A DNA stretch of 9,326 bases. Origin: SG8-41 sp035574195. Lineage in GTDB: Bacteria; Pseudomonadota; Gammaproteobacteria; Burkholderiales; SG8-41. The translations under genes were made by a program, and so were the position numbers. The notes under the pieces were generated by a model, which did not search any database, was not told the origin of the DNA, and was given only the letters and a program-made list of their open reading frames with translations. Below, one piece after another: positions 1 through 6,532 of the stretch. The stretch is taken from NCBI GenBank assembly GCA_035574195.1, contig DATLZE010000098.1, positions 1-9,326 of the forward strand. Direction: 5' to 3'. Position 1 is the first letter of the stretch, and every line of letters begins with the position of its first letter.

Positions 1-1
1 C

Positions 2-1735
2 GCCGCCGAGGACTCGCTGATCACGCTCGAGTCGGACAAGGCGACGATGGAGGTGCCCTCGCCCGCCGCCGGCATCGTGCGCGAGCTCAAGGTCAAGGTC
101 GGCGACAAGGTGTCGGAAGGCTCGCCGATCCTCACGCTCGAAGTGCGCGACACCACCGCCGCATCTGCGCCCCTCGCAAGGGAAGGAGCCGAGAGCGGGA
201 TTTCCGCCAAGGCACCGGGTTCGCCACCGGCCCCGCCGCCAACCCCCCCGCTTGCCCGGGAGGGGATCGAACCTCCTCCCGCTCCTCCCCTGCCAAGGGG
301 GGGAGCCGACAGGGGGATTGGAAGCGATCTCCACGCCGAGGTGCTGGTGCTCGGTGCCGGCCCCGGCGGCTACACCGCCGCCTTTCGCGCCGCCGACCTC
401 GGAAAAAAAGTGGTGCTGGTCGAGCGCTATCCCACGCTCGGCGGGGTGTGCCTGAACGTCGGCTGCATCCCCTCCAAGGCGCTGCTTCACATCGCGCGGG
501 TGCTGACCGAAGCGCGGGAGCTCGCGCACGCGGGCATCGAGTTCGCAGAGCCGAAGGTGAGCCTGGAGCGGCTGCGCGCGTGGAAGGCCGCCGTGGTCGG
601 GCGCCTCACCAAGGGGCTCGCCGGCCTCGCGCGCCAGCGCCGGATCGAGGTGGTGCACGGCAGGGGGCGCTTCGCCTCGCCCCATGGCTTGCGGGTCGAG
701 TCCCCGCAAGGCGTGAAAACCATTTCATTCGATCACTGCATCGTCGCCGCCGGCTCGAGCATCGCCAGGATCCCGGGATTTCCCTATGGCGACAAGCGCA
801 TGCTCGACTCGACCAGCGCGCTGGAAGTCCCGGAAGTGCCCAAGCGGCTGCTCGTGATCGGCGGCGGCATCATCGGGCTCGAGATGGCGACCGTGTACGA
901 GGCGCTCGGCTCGCGCATCACCGTGGTCGAGATGATGGACGGCCTGATTCCTGGAGCCGACCGCGACGTCGTGCGCCCGCTCGCCAGGCGCATCGAGAGC
1001 CGCTACGAGAAGATCCTGCTCAAGACCAAGGTGGCGAGAATCGAGCCGCGGCAGGAGGGGCTCGAGGTGACCTACGAGGGCGCGGGCGCGCCCGGGCCCG
1101 AGGTCTTCGACTGCGTGCTGCTCGCGGTCGGGCGCCGCCCGAACGGGCACGAGATCGGCGCCGAAGCCGCCGGAATCGCCGTCACCGAGCGCGGCTTCAT
1201 CCCGGTGGACCGGCAGCTGCGCACCAACGTCGCGCACATCCACGCGATCGGCGACATCTGCGGCGAGCCCATGCTCGCGCACAAGGCGACCCACGAGGGC
1301 AAGATCGCGGCCGAGGCGATCGCCGGGCGCAAGGCCTATCTCGACGCGCGCGCCATTCCCGCGGTCGCCTACACGGACCCCGAGGTCGCGTGGATGGGGA
1401 TGACCGAAGCCGAGGCGCAGGCGAAGGGTGTCGCCTATGAAAAAGCGGTGTTTCCGTGGGCGGCGAGCGGGCGCGCGCTCTCGATGGGCCGCGAGGAGGG
1501 AATGACCAAGCTCCTGTTCGACAAGAATACGCGGCGCCTGATCGGCGCCGCGATGACGGGCGTCAACGCCGGGGAACTCGTCTCGGAGGCGGTGCTCGCG
1601 CTCGAGATGGGGGCGGATGCCGCCGACATCGGTCTCACCATCCACCCGCACCCGACGCTCTCGGAGACCATCTTCTTCGCCGCCGAGATCGCGGAGGGCA
1701 CGATCACCGACCTCTACCTGCCCAAGAAGGCCTGA
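2..1735 (+). CDS. lpdA: Dihydrolipoyl dehydrogenase (E3) with N-terminal lipoyl domain, 5' partial
   Basis: FAD-dependent E3 that reoxidises dihydrolipoamide with NAD+, most likely for pyruvate dehydrogenase in the cytoplasm. The frame is open to the left edge, so the ATG at 47 is internal: upstream codons already encode a lipoyl domain, with the lipoylated Lys of a DKA motif at 38-40. About 30 N-terminal residues are probably missing; 577 codons are visible. A Pro/Ala-rich linker (about 155-330) follows. Then come the FAD Rossmann motif GAGPGG (353-370), the redox disulfide CLNVGC (Cys codons 449 and 464), the NAD site GGGIIG (from 860), a second FAD motif IGDICGEPMLAHKA, and HPHPTLSE with the catalytic His at 1649 and Glu at 1664. 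All catalytic residues are present. Lipoyl-E3 fusions are known from betaproteobacterial PDH (Neisseria p64k, Ralstonia PdhL); aceE and aceF would be expected upstream. The linker holds an unusual DNA repeat, listed separately. Confidence 0.96.
   Translation, partial: AAEDSLITLESDKATMEVPSPAAGIVRELKVKVGDKVSEGSPILTLEVRDTTAASAPLAREGAESGISAKAPGSPPAPPPTPPLAREGIEPPPAPPLPRGGADRGIGSDLHAEVLVLGAGPGGYTAAFRAADLGKKVVLVERYPTLGGVCLNVGCIPSKALLHIARVLTEARELAHAGIEFAEPKVSLERLRAWKAAVVGRLTKGLAGLARQRRIEVVHGRGRFASPHGLRVESPQGVKTISFDHCIVAAGSSIARIPGFPYGDKRMLDSTSALEVPEVPKRLLVIGGGIIGLEMATVYEALGSRITVVEMMDGLIPGADRDVVRPLARRIESRYEKILLKTKVARIEPRQEGLEVTYEGAGAPGPEVFDCVLLAVGRRPNGHEIGAEAAGIAVTERGFIPVDRQLRTNVAHIHAIGDICGEPMLAHKATHEGKIAAEAIAGRKAYLDARAIPAVAYTDPEVAWMGMTEAEAQAKGVAYEKAVFPWAASGRALSMGREEGMTKLLFDKNTRRLIGAAMTGVNAGELVSEAVLALEMGADAADIGLTIHPHPTLSETIFFAAEIAEGTITDLYLPKKA
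170..320 (+). repeat. In-frame REP-like palindromic repeats in the lpdA linker
   Basis: Three related units lie in the same reading frame. Copy 1 (170-202) encodes PLAREGAESGI, copy 2 (248-271) encodes PLAREGIE, and copy 3 (287-319) encodes PLPRGGADRGI. Copies 1 and 3 align without gaps at an offset of 117 bases (39 codons) and are mostly identical at DNA level, including the segment GGAGCCGA. Copy 3 sits in a strong hairpin: GCTCCTCCCCT (281-291) pairs with AGGGGGGGAGC (296-306) around a 4-base loop, with one G-T pair. The core, pyrimidine-rich arm then TGCCAAGGGG, resembles dispersed intergenic palindromes seen in betaproteobacterial genomes. That resemblance is from memory, not from a search. 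The linker tolerates the insertions because it only needs to be flexible. Confidence 0.7.
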
Positions 1736-1736
1736 T

Positions 1737-1751
1737 CCGCGAAAGTCGCGG
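1737..1751. terminator. Small hairpin in the convergent lpdA/soxA junction
   Basis: A perfect 5-bp stem, CCGCG and CGCGG around the loop AAAGT, fills almost all of the 16 bases between the lpdA stop (1733-1735) and the soxA stop (complement of 1752-1754). Its position between two convergent genes suits a shared terminator, but there is no T-run on either strand and the stem is short. Termination by this element is a guess. Confidence 0.25.
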
Positions 1752-2528
1752 CTAGCGCCGCACGCCCGGCGCTTCGAGCGCGAGCCCGCTCCCGCGCCAG
1801 GCGATGTAGAGCTCGAGGTCGAGCAGCTCCGCAGCCCCGTAGGGCGGCATCGCGGCGCGCACGCCGTAGAAGCACGATCGGATCCGGCGCGCGAGCGAGC
1901 CGAGTCTCTGCCATTCCAGCCGGTAGGCCGGATAGGCGTTGCCGTGGCCCTGGGTGATGGTCTCGGGGCCGAGCTGTTTCCCCCAGTTGCGGTCGTGGCA
2001 GTGCGCGCAGGAGAGATTCATCTGTCCGATGCGGGTGTGGTACAGATCGCGCCCGCGCTCGAAGCGCCGGCGGCTCTGCGCATCGGGCGCGACCGCGAGC
2101 ACGAGCCCCCGCGACTGGTACGCGAGATAGGCCGCGAGCGCCAGCAGCTCGTCCGACTCGTATTCGAAGGGTGGCGCACCCTGGTTGCGAGTGCGGCAGA
2201 GGTTGATGCGGCCCTCGAGATTGACGAGCCGCGCCGTCCCGGCGTCCACGCGCGGGTAACGCACGGCGACCCCCTTCATGCTCGCTGCCGCCTCCCCGTG
2301 ACAGGAGGCGCACGACTTCGCCCGTTCGCCCGCGGCCTCGCTCCAGAGCTTCTCGCCCCTCACGACCCACAGCATGCCGGGGTTGGCGAAATCGTCGGCT
2401 TGCAGTTTTCGTATGTCCTCGCTCGCAAACTCGATTCCCGACTTCAACGGGATCGGGCGTGCCGGCTCGGCCGCAGCGGCCGCAAAAACCGAACAGCACA
2501 AAAGCAGGCAGCCGAGGTCCGCCCTCAC
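1752..2528 (-). CDS. soxA: SoxA, diheme c-type cytochrome, L-cysteine S-thiosulfotransferase subunit
   Basis: Periplasmic subunit of SoxXA, which oxidatively conjugates thiosulfate or a related sulfur compound to the SoxY arm cysteine. I chose the GTG at 2528 (258 aa). It directly follows soxZ with 5 bases between and begins a clear Sec signal peptide, a hydrophobic run of Leu, Cys and Ala ending in AAAAAEP. The longer frame from 2594 adds 22 Arg-rich residues inside soxZ and is unlikely. Heme sites are CASCH (residues 73-77) and CAHCH (174-178). Family segments SMKGVAVRYP, NLEGRINLCRTRNQ and LALAAYLAYQSRG are present. The active-site and heme-ligand Cys is C219 in RSCFYGVRAAMPPYG, where the usual RAEP-like segment reads RAAMP. 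It is the last gene of the operon and converges on lpdA. Catalytic features look intact, although the partner SoxY is atypical and no soxB follows. Confidence 0.93.
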   Translation of the reverse strand: MRADLGCLLLCCSVFAAAAAEPARPIPLKSGIEFASEDIRKLQADDFANPGMLWVVRGEKLWSEAAGERAKSCASCHGEAAASMKGVAVRYPRVDAGTARLVNLEGRINLCRTRNQGAPPFEYESDELLALAAYLAYQSRGLVLAVAPDAQSRRRFERGRDLYHTRIGQMNLSCAHCHDRNWGKQLGPETITQGHGNAYPAYRLEWQRLGSLARRIRSCFYGVRAAMPPYGAAELLDLELYIAWRGSGLALEAPGVRR

Positions 2529-2533
2529 ATGGC

Positions 2534-2854
2534 TTACCCCGTCACCGAGATCGCGGCGCGCTCGGCGCCGCGATTGCCGGCGTCGTCCACCCACTCGAAG
2601 GTGATCTCTCCGCTCGCCTCGGCGAGGGCGTAGAACCGGAGGTAGGGATTGGCCGCGATGCCCGAGCCCATCTCCGCGCGGAAGATCTCCTCCCCGTTGT
2701 AGCGCGCGACCAGGGTATGGACGACGTTCTTCGGGATCGGCCTGCCCATGAGGTCGAAGCGAAATCCGGTTTCCATCGGATGCTGGATCGCGATCCGGAT
2801 CTCGATCGCCTCGCCGCGGCGGGCCGCGCGCGGCAGTTGCACGCGGGCGAGCAT
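2534..2854 (-). CDS. soxZ: SoxZ, sulfur carrier complex subunit
   Basis: Small beta-sandwich partner of SoxY (106 aa, normal length). In the Sox pathway the SoxYZ heterodimer carries sulfur intermediates between periplasmic enzymes, and SoxZ provides docking surface rather than the covalent site. Recognisable family segments are IAIQHPMETGFR, GRPIPKNVVHTL, VARYNGEEIFRAEMGSGIAANPY and the C-terminal WVDDAGN...AAISVTG. There is no cysteine and no signal peptide. SoxZ normally travels through Tat with SoxY, whose gene lies immediately upstream. The ATG at 2854 is one base from the soxY-like stop (TGACATG), which indicates translational coupling. soxA begins 5 bases after its TAA. Confidence 0.93.
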   Translation of the reverse strand: MLARVQLPRAARRGEAIEIRIAIQHPMETGFRFDLMGRPIPKNVVHTLVARYNGEEIFRAEMGSGIAANPYLRFYALAEASGEITFEWVDDAGNRGAERAAISVTG

Positions 2855-2855
2855 G

Positions 2856-3311
2856 TCAGGTGGCGTCCAGGCAGGCGGATTCGGTGACTTCCACTTCCGC
2901 GGTCCCCGACCAGTACGTGCCGTCGGAGAGGCGGGCGATGGCGATCACGCGCTGGGTGCCGTTCAGCCGCACGCGCGTGGCGACCTCCGGCCGCCCGCAT
3001 TTCGGACCCAGGTGGAACGTCGCCATGAGCGGGCGCGGATTGCGCTCCGAGAGCAGCGTGATGCTGAGCACGTGATCGTAGGCGGTCATGGGGCTGTCCA
3101 CCACCACCCGCAGCGGAACCGAGTGGCCGTTGTCGGCGAGCCGCGGTATCTCGAGCCTGACGCGCCCCTCGCGCACGGGGGCGCCGCCGGTGATCTTGGC
3201 GATGAGCGGTGCGAGCGCCTCGGCCGCGGCCTCCGCCCCCCGCCCGGCAAGCCAGGGCAGCGCGGCGGCAGAGGCCACAATGGAAACGAAACGGCGGCGT
3301 GCAGGTCTCAT
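2856..3311 (-). CDS. soxY: SoxY-like carrier protein with non-canonical SACLDAT C-terminal arm
   Basis: Covalent carrier subunit of a SoxYZ-type complex (151 aa). The N-terminus has a Tat-type RRRF motif and a hydrophobic stretch, suggesting folded export together with SoxZ. The body matches SoxY: EIPRLADNGHSVPL, DSPMTAYDHV, LLSERNPRPLMATFHLGP, VATRVRL, TQRVIAIARLSDGTYW. The canonical swinging arm GGCGG is absent. The protein ends TESACLDAT, with the arm cysteine (C147) kept at the aligned place but without flanking glycines and followed by four residues. A second cysteine, C105 in GPKCGRPEV, stands where I recall canonical SoxY having Ser. From memory, NCBI names a SoxY-related family after an AACIE arm, and ACLD fits that pattern; I could not check this. 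The ATG overlaps the soxX stop by one base (TGATG). The gene symbol is given by homology only; the function is probably not identical to classical SoxY. Confidence 0.88.
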   Translation of the reverse strand: MRPARRRFVSIVASAAALPWLAGRGAEAAAEALAPLIAKITGGAPVREGRVRLEIPRLADNGHSVPLRVVVDSPMTAYDHVLSITLLSERNPRPLMATFHLGPKCGRPEVATRVRLNGTQRVIAIARLSDGTYWSGTAEVEVTESACLDAT

Positions 3312-3751
3312 CAGCGCAGAGTGAGCAGATAGGCCACGACGTCCTCGACCTGCTGCGCGGTAAGAATCGGTTTTCCGCGCCAGGGCGCCCCCACGCGCTC
3401 GAGCCCGGTCACGCGGTAGTAGGATGGCATGATGGTCTGCGGGTTGAGGCGCGTGGAATCCACGACGCGCAATCGCAATTGTCCCGCGCTGAGCCGCGCG
3501 CCCACCCCCCCGAGCGGCGGCCCGAGATTGCCCACGGGATGTCGGCCGGCATCAGGCACAGCGTGACACAACAGACAGTTCGCCTCGCGCCCGAACGCGA
3601 TCTCGCGCCCGCGCCCCGCATCGCCCGCTGCGGCGAGCGGCGCGGGAATCGCATCGCCCTCGACGCGATAGGCGGCCAACTCGCCTGCGGGCTGCCCCGC
3701 GCAACCCGCCGCAAGGGCGCCGAGCACCGCCAACCAGCCCCGCAACCGCAC
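3311..3751 (-). CDS. soxX: SoxX, monoheme c-type cytochrome, possible lipoprotein
   Basis: Partner of SoxA in SoxXA, taking electrons released during S-conjugation. It has 146 aa from a GTG at 3751; no other in-frame start exists between the upstream stop at 3778 and this codon. The closest GGAG is 17 bases upstream, so the ribosome binding site is weak. Visible are the heme motif CLLCH (59-63), NLGPPLGGVGARLSAGQLRLRVVDS, the distal heme ligand candidate M108 in TIMPSYY, and the family ending WRGKPILTAQQVEDVVAYLLTLR. The N-terminus is short and hydrophobic and ends LAAGC (C17), an acceptable lipobox, so the cytochrome may be membrane-anchored rather than soluble. A much longer open frame continues upstream on the same strand but is a shadow of the molybdopterin subunit gene. 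The stop overlaps the soxY-like start. Confidence 0.92.
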   Translation of the reverse strand: MRLRGWLAVLGALAAGCAGQPAGELAAYRVEGDAIPAPLAAAGDAGRGREIAFGREANCLLCHAVPDAGRHPVGNLGPPLGGVGARLSAGQLRLRVVDSTRLNPQTIMPSYYRVTGLERVGAPWRGKPILTAQQVEDVVAYLLTLR

Positions 3752-3777
3752 CCGCCCGCCAGCGCCCGCTCCCCCGC

Positions 3778-5976
3778 CTACACGACGGTCAGTCCCACGT
3801 GCTTGAGCGGCAGCGTGCGCACTGGCTTGCCGGTGGCGGCGAAGATCGCGTTCAGGATCGAGGGCGCAACCACGCAGATCGTCGGCTCGCCCACCCCGCC
3901 CCAGAAATCGTAGGTCGGCGCGATCACCGTCTCGACCACGGGCATCTGGGCGAGCCGCGCAACGGGGTAGCGGTTGAAGTTGAGCTCCGCGATCCGTCCG
4001 CCCTCGACCGTGCACTCGCACAGCAGGTGGTCGAAACCGTAGGCGACCGAGCCCTCGACCTGCGCGGCGATCTGCTGCGGGTTGACCGCATGGCCGCAAT
4101 CGGTGCCGAGCACTAGGCGGCGGACCTTGACCTCGCCCCGCGCGCTCACCGAGACCTCGGCCACGCCTGCGGTATAGCTCGCGTAGCCCATGAACTGCGC
4201 GATGCCGCGATAGACGCCCGGGGGCAGCGGCTTGCCCCAGCCGGCCTTCTCCGCCACCGCGTTGAGAATCCCGAGATGCTTCGGATGGTTCTTCATCAGC
4301 GCGCGCCGGAACTCGAGCGGGTCGCGCCCGGCCGCGCGCGCGAGCTCGTCCATGAAGCATTCCAGGTAGACGCCGTTCTGGTTGATGTTGACCCCACGCC
4401 ACGGCCCGACCGGCACGTGGGTGTTGCGCATCGCATACTCGATCAGCAGATTCGGGATGGTGTATCCGAGCTGCGCGTCGCCCGGCTCCTTCCAGAAACC
4501 TTGCAATTGCCTGCGGTCCTTGCCGTCCTTGATGTTGTGGGGGGCGAGGTAGGCGTTGATGGACTGACCCGAGACGCGGATGTGCAGCCCGACGAGATTG
4601 CCCTTCTCGTCGAGCCCGCCGGCGAGCCGGCACTGCGAGATTGGCCGGTAGAAATCGTGCGCCTGGTCCTCCTCGCGGCTGTAGATGAGCTTGACCGGCA
4701 CCCCGGGAAACTGCTTGGCCACCGCCACCGCCTTGCGCACGAAGTCCTGCGTGCCGCCGCGCCGGCCGAAGCCTCCGCCGAGCGTGTGGTTGTAGACCTC
4801 GCATTTGTCGAGCGGCAGCCCGGAGCTCGTGGAGAGCGCCGCGAGCGAGGCTTCCGCGTTCTGGCTCGGCACCCAGGCCTCGGCGCGCTCGGGCGTGATC
4901 CGCACCGTGCAGTTCATCGGCTCCATGCAGGTGTGGGACAGGAACGGCGTCGAGTAGACCGCCTCGAGCCTTTTCGCGGCACCCGCGATCGCCTTGAGGG
5001 CGTCGCCGATGTTGGTGTCGGCGAACGCGTCGTTCGCCGTCAGCCCCTCGCGCAGGTGCGCCGCGATCGTCGCGCTCGACTGCTTCGCTGCGGGGCCTTC
5101 GTCCCACACGATGGGCAGCGCGTCGAGCGCCGATTTCGCGCGCCACCAGCTGTCGGCGACCACCGCCACCGCCGAGTCGCTCACCCGCACCACGCCGCGC
5201 ACGCCAGGACGGTTGCGGACCGTGGACTCCTCGTAGCTCACGAGCTTGCCGCCATACACCGGGCAGTCCTTGATCGCCGCGTAGAGCATGCCCGGGAGCC
5301 TGAGGTCTATCGAATAGACGAGCTTCCCGTTCACCTTCTCCGCGGTGTCGAGCCGCTTCACCGGCTTGCCGGCGATCTTCCAGGTGCGCGGGTCTTTCAG
5401 CTTGATACTCTTGGGATCGGGAGGCGTCAGCTTCGCCGCGGCCGCAGCGACGCGCCCGTAGCTCGTCGTGCGCCCGGAGGGAGCGTGCCTGATGATCCCG
5501 TTCGAAACCGTGAGCTCGGAGACCGGAACGTTCCATTCGTTCGCCGCCGCCTGCATGAGCATCAGGCGCGCCGCCGCGCCGCCTTGGCGCACGTAGTCTT
5601 GCGAGCCGCGGATGCCGCGGCTGCCGCCGGTCGCCATGTCGCGCCACACGCGCTTGCGGGCGAGGTTCTGCCCGGCCGTGATCGGCTCGATCACGACCTT
5701 GCTCCAGTCGCACTCGAGCTCCTCGGCGACGAGCTGGGCGAGCCCGGTATGCGTGCCCTGTCCCATTTCGGCGCGCGCGATGCGAATGACGCAGGTGTCG
5801 TCGGGTCTGACCACCACCCACGCGTTGACCTCGGTCGCGCCGATGCCTTGCGCCGCGGCCTCCCCGAGGCCGAACGGCAGCCGCAGGCCGAGCGCAAGCC
5901 CGCCGCCCGCGGCGGCCGAGCTGACGATGAACCTGCGACGCGAAAGATTCACGCTCCTGCTGGAATGCTCGCTCAT
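3778..5976 (-). CDS. Molybdopterin-binding large subunit, isoquinoline 1-oxidoreductase (IorB)/aldehyde dehydrogenase type
   Basis: Catalytic subunit of an exported xanthine-oxidase-family molybdenum hydroxylase (732 aa, usual for the IorB type). I chose the ATG at 5976 because GAGGAG lies 6 bases upstream and a Tat signal follows (SRRRFIVSS, residues 12-20, then a Gly/Ala/Leu-rich segment to about 43). Family motifs are RAEMGQGTHTGLAQLVAEEL (69-88), GGGFGRRG (400-407), the molybdopterin segment PVGPWRGVNINQNGVYLE (522-539) and GGVGEP with catalytic Glu E697. Known relatives oxidise N-heterocycles, nicotinate or aldehydes; the substrate here cannot be told from sequence. Relatives often pass electrons to a dedicated multiheme cytochrome c, but none is encoded next to it. 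soxX follows after 26 bases. It is not SoxC, which belongs to the sulfite oxidase family. Confidence 0.92.
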   Translation of the reverse strand: MSEHSSRSVNLSRRRFIVSSAAAGGGLALGLRLPFGLGEAAAQGIGATEVNAWVVVRPDDTCVIRIARAEMGQGTHTGLAQLVAEELECDWSKVVIEPITAGQNLARKRVWRDMATGGSRGIRGSQDYVRQGGAAARLMLMQAAANEWNVPVSELTVSNGIIRHAPSGRTTSYGRVAAAAAKLTPPDPKSIKLKDPRTWKIAGKPVKRLDTAEKVNGKLVYSIDLRLPGMLYAAIKDCPVYGGKLVSYEESTVRNRPGVRGVVRVSDSAVAVVADSWWRAKSALDALPIVWDEGPAAKQSSATIAAHLREGLTANDAFADTNIGDALKAIAGAAKRLEAVYSTPFLSHTCMEPMNCTVRITPERAEAWVPSQNAEASLAALSTSSGLPLDKCEVYNHTLGGGFGRRGGTQDFVRKAVAVAKQFPGVPVKLIYSREEDQAHDFYRPISQCRLAGGLDEKGNLVGLHIRVSGQSINAYLAPHNIKDGKDRRQLQGFWKEPGDAQLGYTIPNLLIEYAMRNTHVPVGPWRGVNINQNGVYLECFMDELARAAGRDPLEFRRALMKNHPKHLGILNAVAEKAGWGKPLPPGVYRGIAQFMGYASYTAGVAEVSVSARGEVKVRRLVLGTDCGHAVNPQQIAAQVEGSVAYGFDHLLCECTVEGGRIAELNFNRYPVARLAQMPVVETVIAPTYDFWGGVGEPTICVVAPSILNAIFAATGKPVRTLPLKHVGLTVV

Positions 5977-5982
5977 GCTCGG

Positions 5983-5988
5983 CTCCTC
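5983..5988 (-). promoter_or_regulatory. Ribosome binding site of the molybdopterin subunit gene
   Basis: GAGGAG, read on the minus strand, lies 6 bases before the ATG at 5976 and overlaps the stop codon of the small-subunit gene. This strong match decides the start in favour of 5976 over the longer open frame from 6138. Confidence 0.75.
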
Positions 5989-6532
5989 AATGCACTTCCT
6001 CGGGCCCGCCCGGCTTGGCAGCGGGCGCGGGCTGCCGCGCGGCCGCAGCGGTGTCCACCATGTGAATGACGGAGCCCACGCCTTTGCCGGTGCCGGCAGC
6101 GAGGTGGATCGCCGCGCGGATGCGCTGGTAGGTGCCACAGCGGCAGATGTTGGTCATCGCCTCGTCGATGTCCCGGTCGGTGGGCTTGGGTTTTTTCGCG
6201 AGTAGCGCCGCAGCTGCCATGATCTGCCCCGACTGGCAGTAGCCGCACTGGGGCACGTCGAGCTCGACCCAGGCCTTCTGCACAGGGTGCGAGCCGTCGG
6301 GCGACAGCCCCTCGATGGTGGTCACGCGCTGGCCCGCGGCCGCCGACACGGGCAGCGTGCAGGAGCGCACCGGCTCCCCGTTCACGTGCACAGTGCAGGC
6401 TCCGCACACCGCGATGCCGCAGCCGTACTTGGTGCCCGTGAGCCCCAAGACTTCGCGCAGCACCCAGAGCAGCGGCATCTCGGGCTCGACGTTCACCTGG
6501 TGCGATCTTCCATTGACATTGAGTTGGATCAT
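5987..6532 (-). CDS. 2Fe-2S small subunit of the molybdenum hydroxylase (IorA type)
   Basis: Electron-transfer subunit (181 aa) that moves electrons from the molybdenum centre through two [2Fe-2S] clusters. The N-terminal plant-ferredoxin-like domain has C38, C43, C46 and C58 (KYGCGIAVCGACTVHVNGEP followed by VRSC). The C-terminal helical domain has C96, C99, C130 and C132 (CGYC...CRC). All eight ligands are present. There is no signal peptide; in this enzyme type the small subunit is thought to be exported with the Tat-tagged large subunit. The C-terminus runs about 25 residues past the usual end as an Ala/Pro-rich tail. The ATG at 6532 has AGGAG 5 bases upstream (6538-6542). First substantial gene of the operon; its stop lies 10 bases before the large-subunit start. 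Confidence 0.93.
   Translation of the reverse strand: MIQLNVNGRSHQVNVEPEMPLLWVLREVLGLTGTKYGCGIAVCGACTVHVNGEPVRSCTLPVSAAAGQRVTTIEGLSPDGSHPVQKAWVELDVPQCGYCQSGQIMAAAALLAKKPKPTDRDIDEAMTNICRCGTYQRIRAAIHLAAGTGKGVGSVIHMVDTAAAARQPAPAAKPGGPEEVH

Noticed and set aside
2..150. The lipoyl domain as an LbpA-type lipoate-binding protein of the sHdr sulfur oxidation pathway, given the nearby sox genes
   Set aside because: It is fused in frame to a complete dihydrolipoyl dehydrogenase, the known betaproteobacterial PDH E3 architecture, and is on the opposite strand from the sox genes.
170..320. CRISPR-like or coding tandem repeat in the lpdA linker
   Set aside because: The units are palindromic, unevenly spaced and diverged, with no uniform spacers, so they fit REP-like elements rather than a CRISPR array or a regular protein repeat.
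1714..2499. A 261-codon minus-strand frame overlapping soxA
   Set aside because: It is out of phase with soxA, which has two heme sites and the active-site Cys; this frame has only Arg/Gly/Ala-rich sequence and runs into lpdA.
3752..5821. A continuous minus-strand open frame extending soxX upstream to about 836 codons
   Set aside because: Only the last 146 codons resemble a protein (SoxX). The rest is Arg/Ala/Gly-rich and antiphase to the molybdopterin subunit gene, whose Tat signal, motifs and ribosome binding site are clear.
3778..5976. The molybdopterin subunit as SoxC, the usual Sox molybdenum protein
   Set aside because: SoxC is in the sulfite oxidase family of about 430 residues. This protein is 732 residues with GGGFG, PVGPWRG and GVGEP motifs of the xanthine oxidase family, and it has a paired 2Fe-2S subunit.
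4276..6069. A 597-codon plus-strand open frame
   Set aside because: It lies wholly opposite the molybdopterin subunit gene, has Arg/Val/His-rich composition typical of antisense frames in GC-rich DNA, and shows no family motif.
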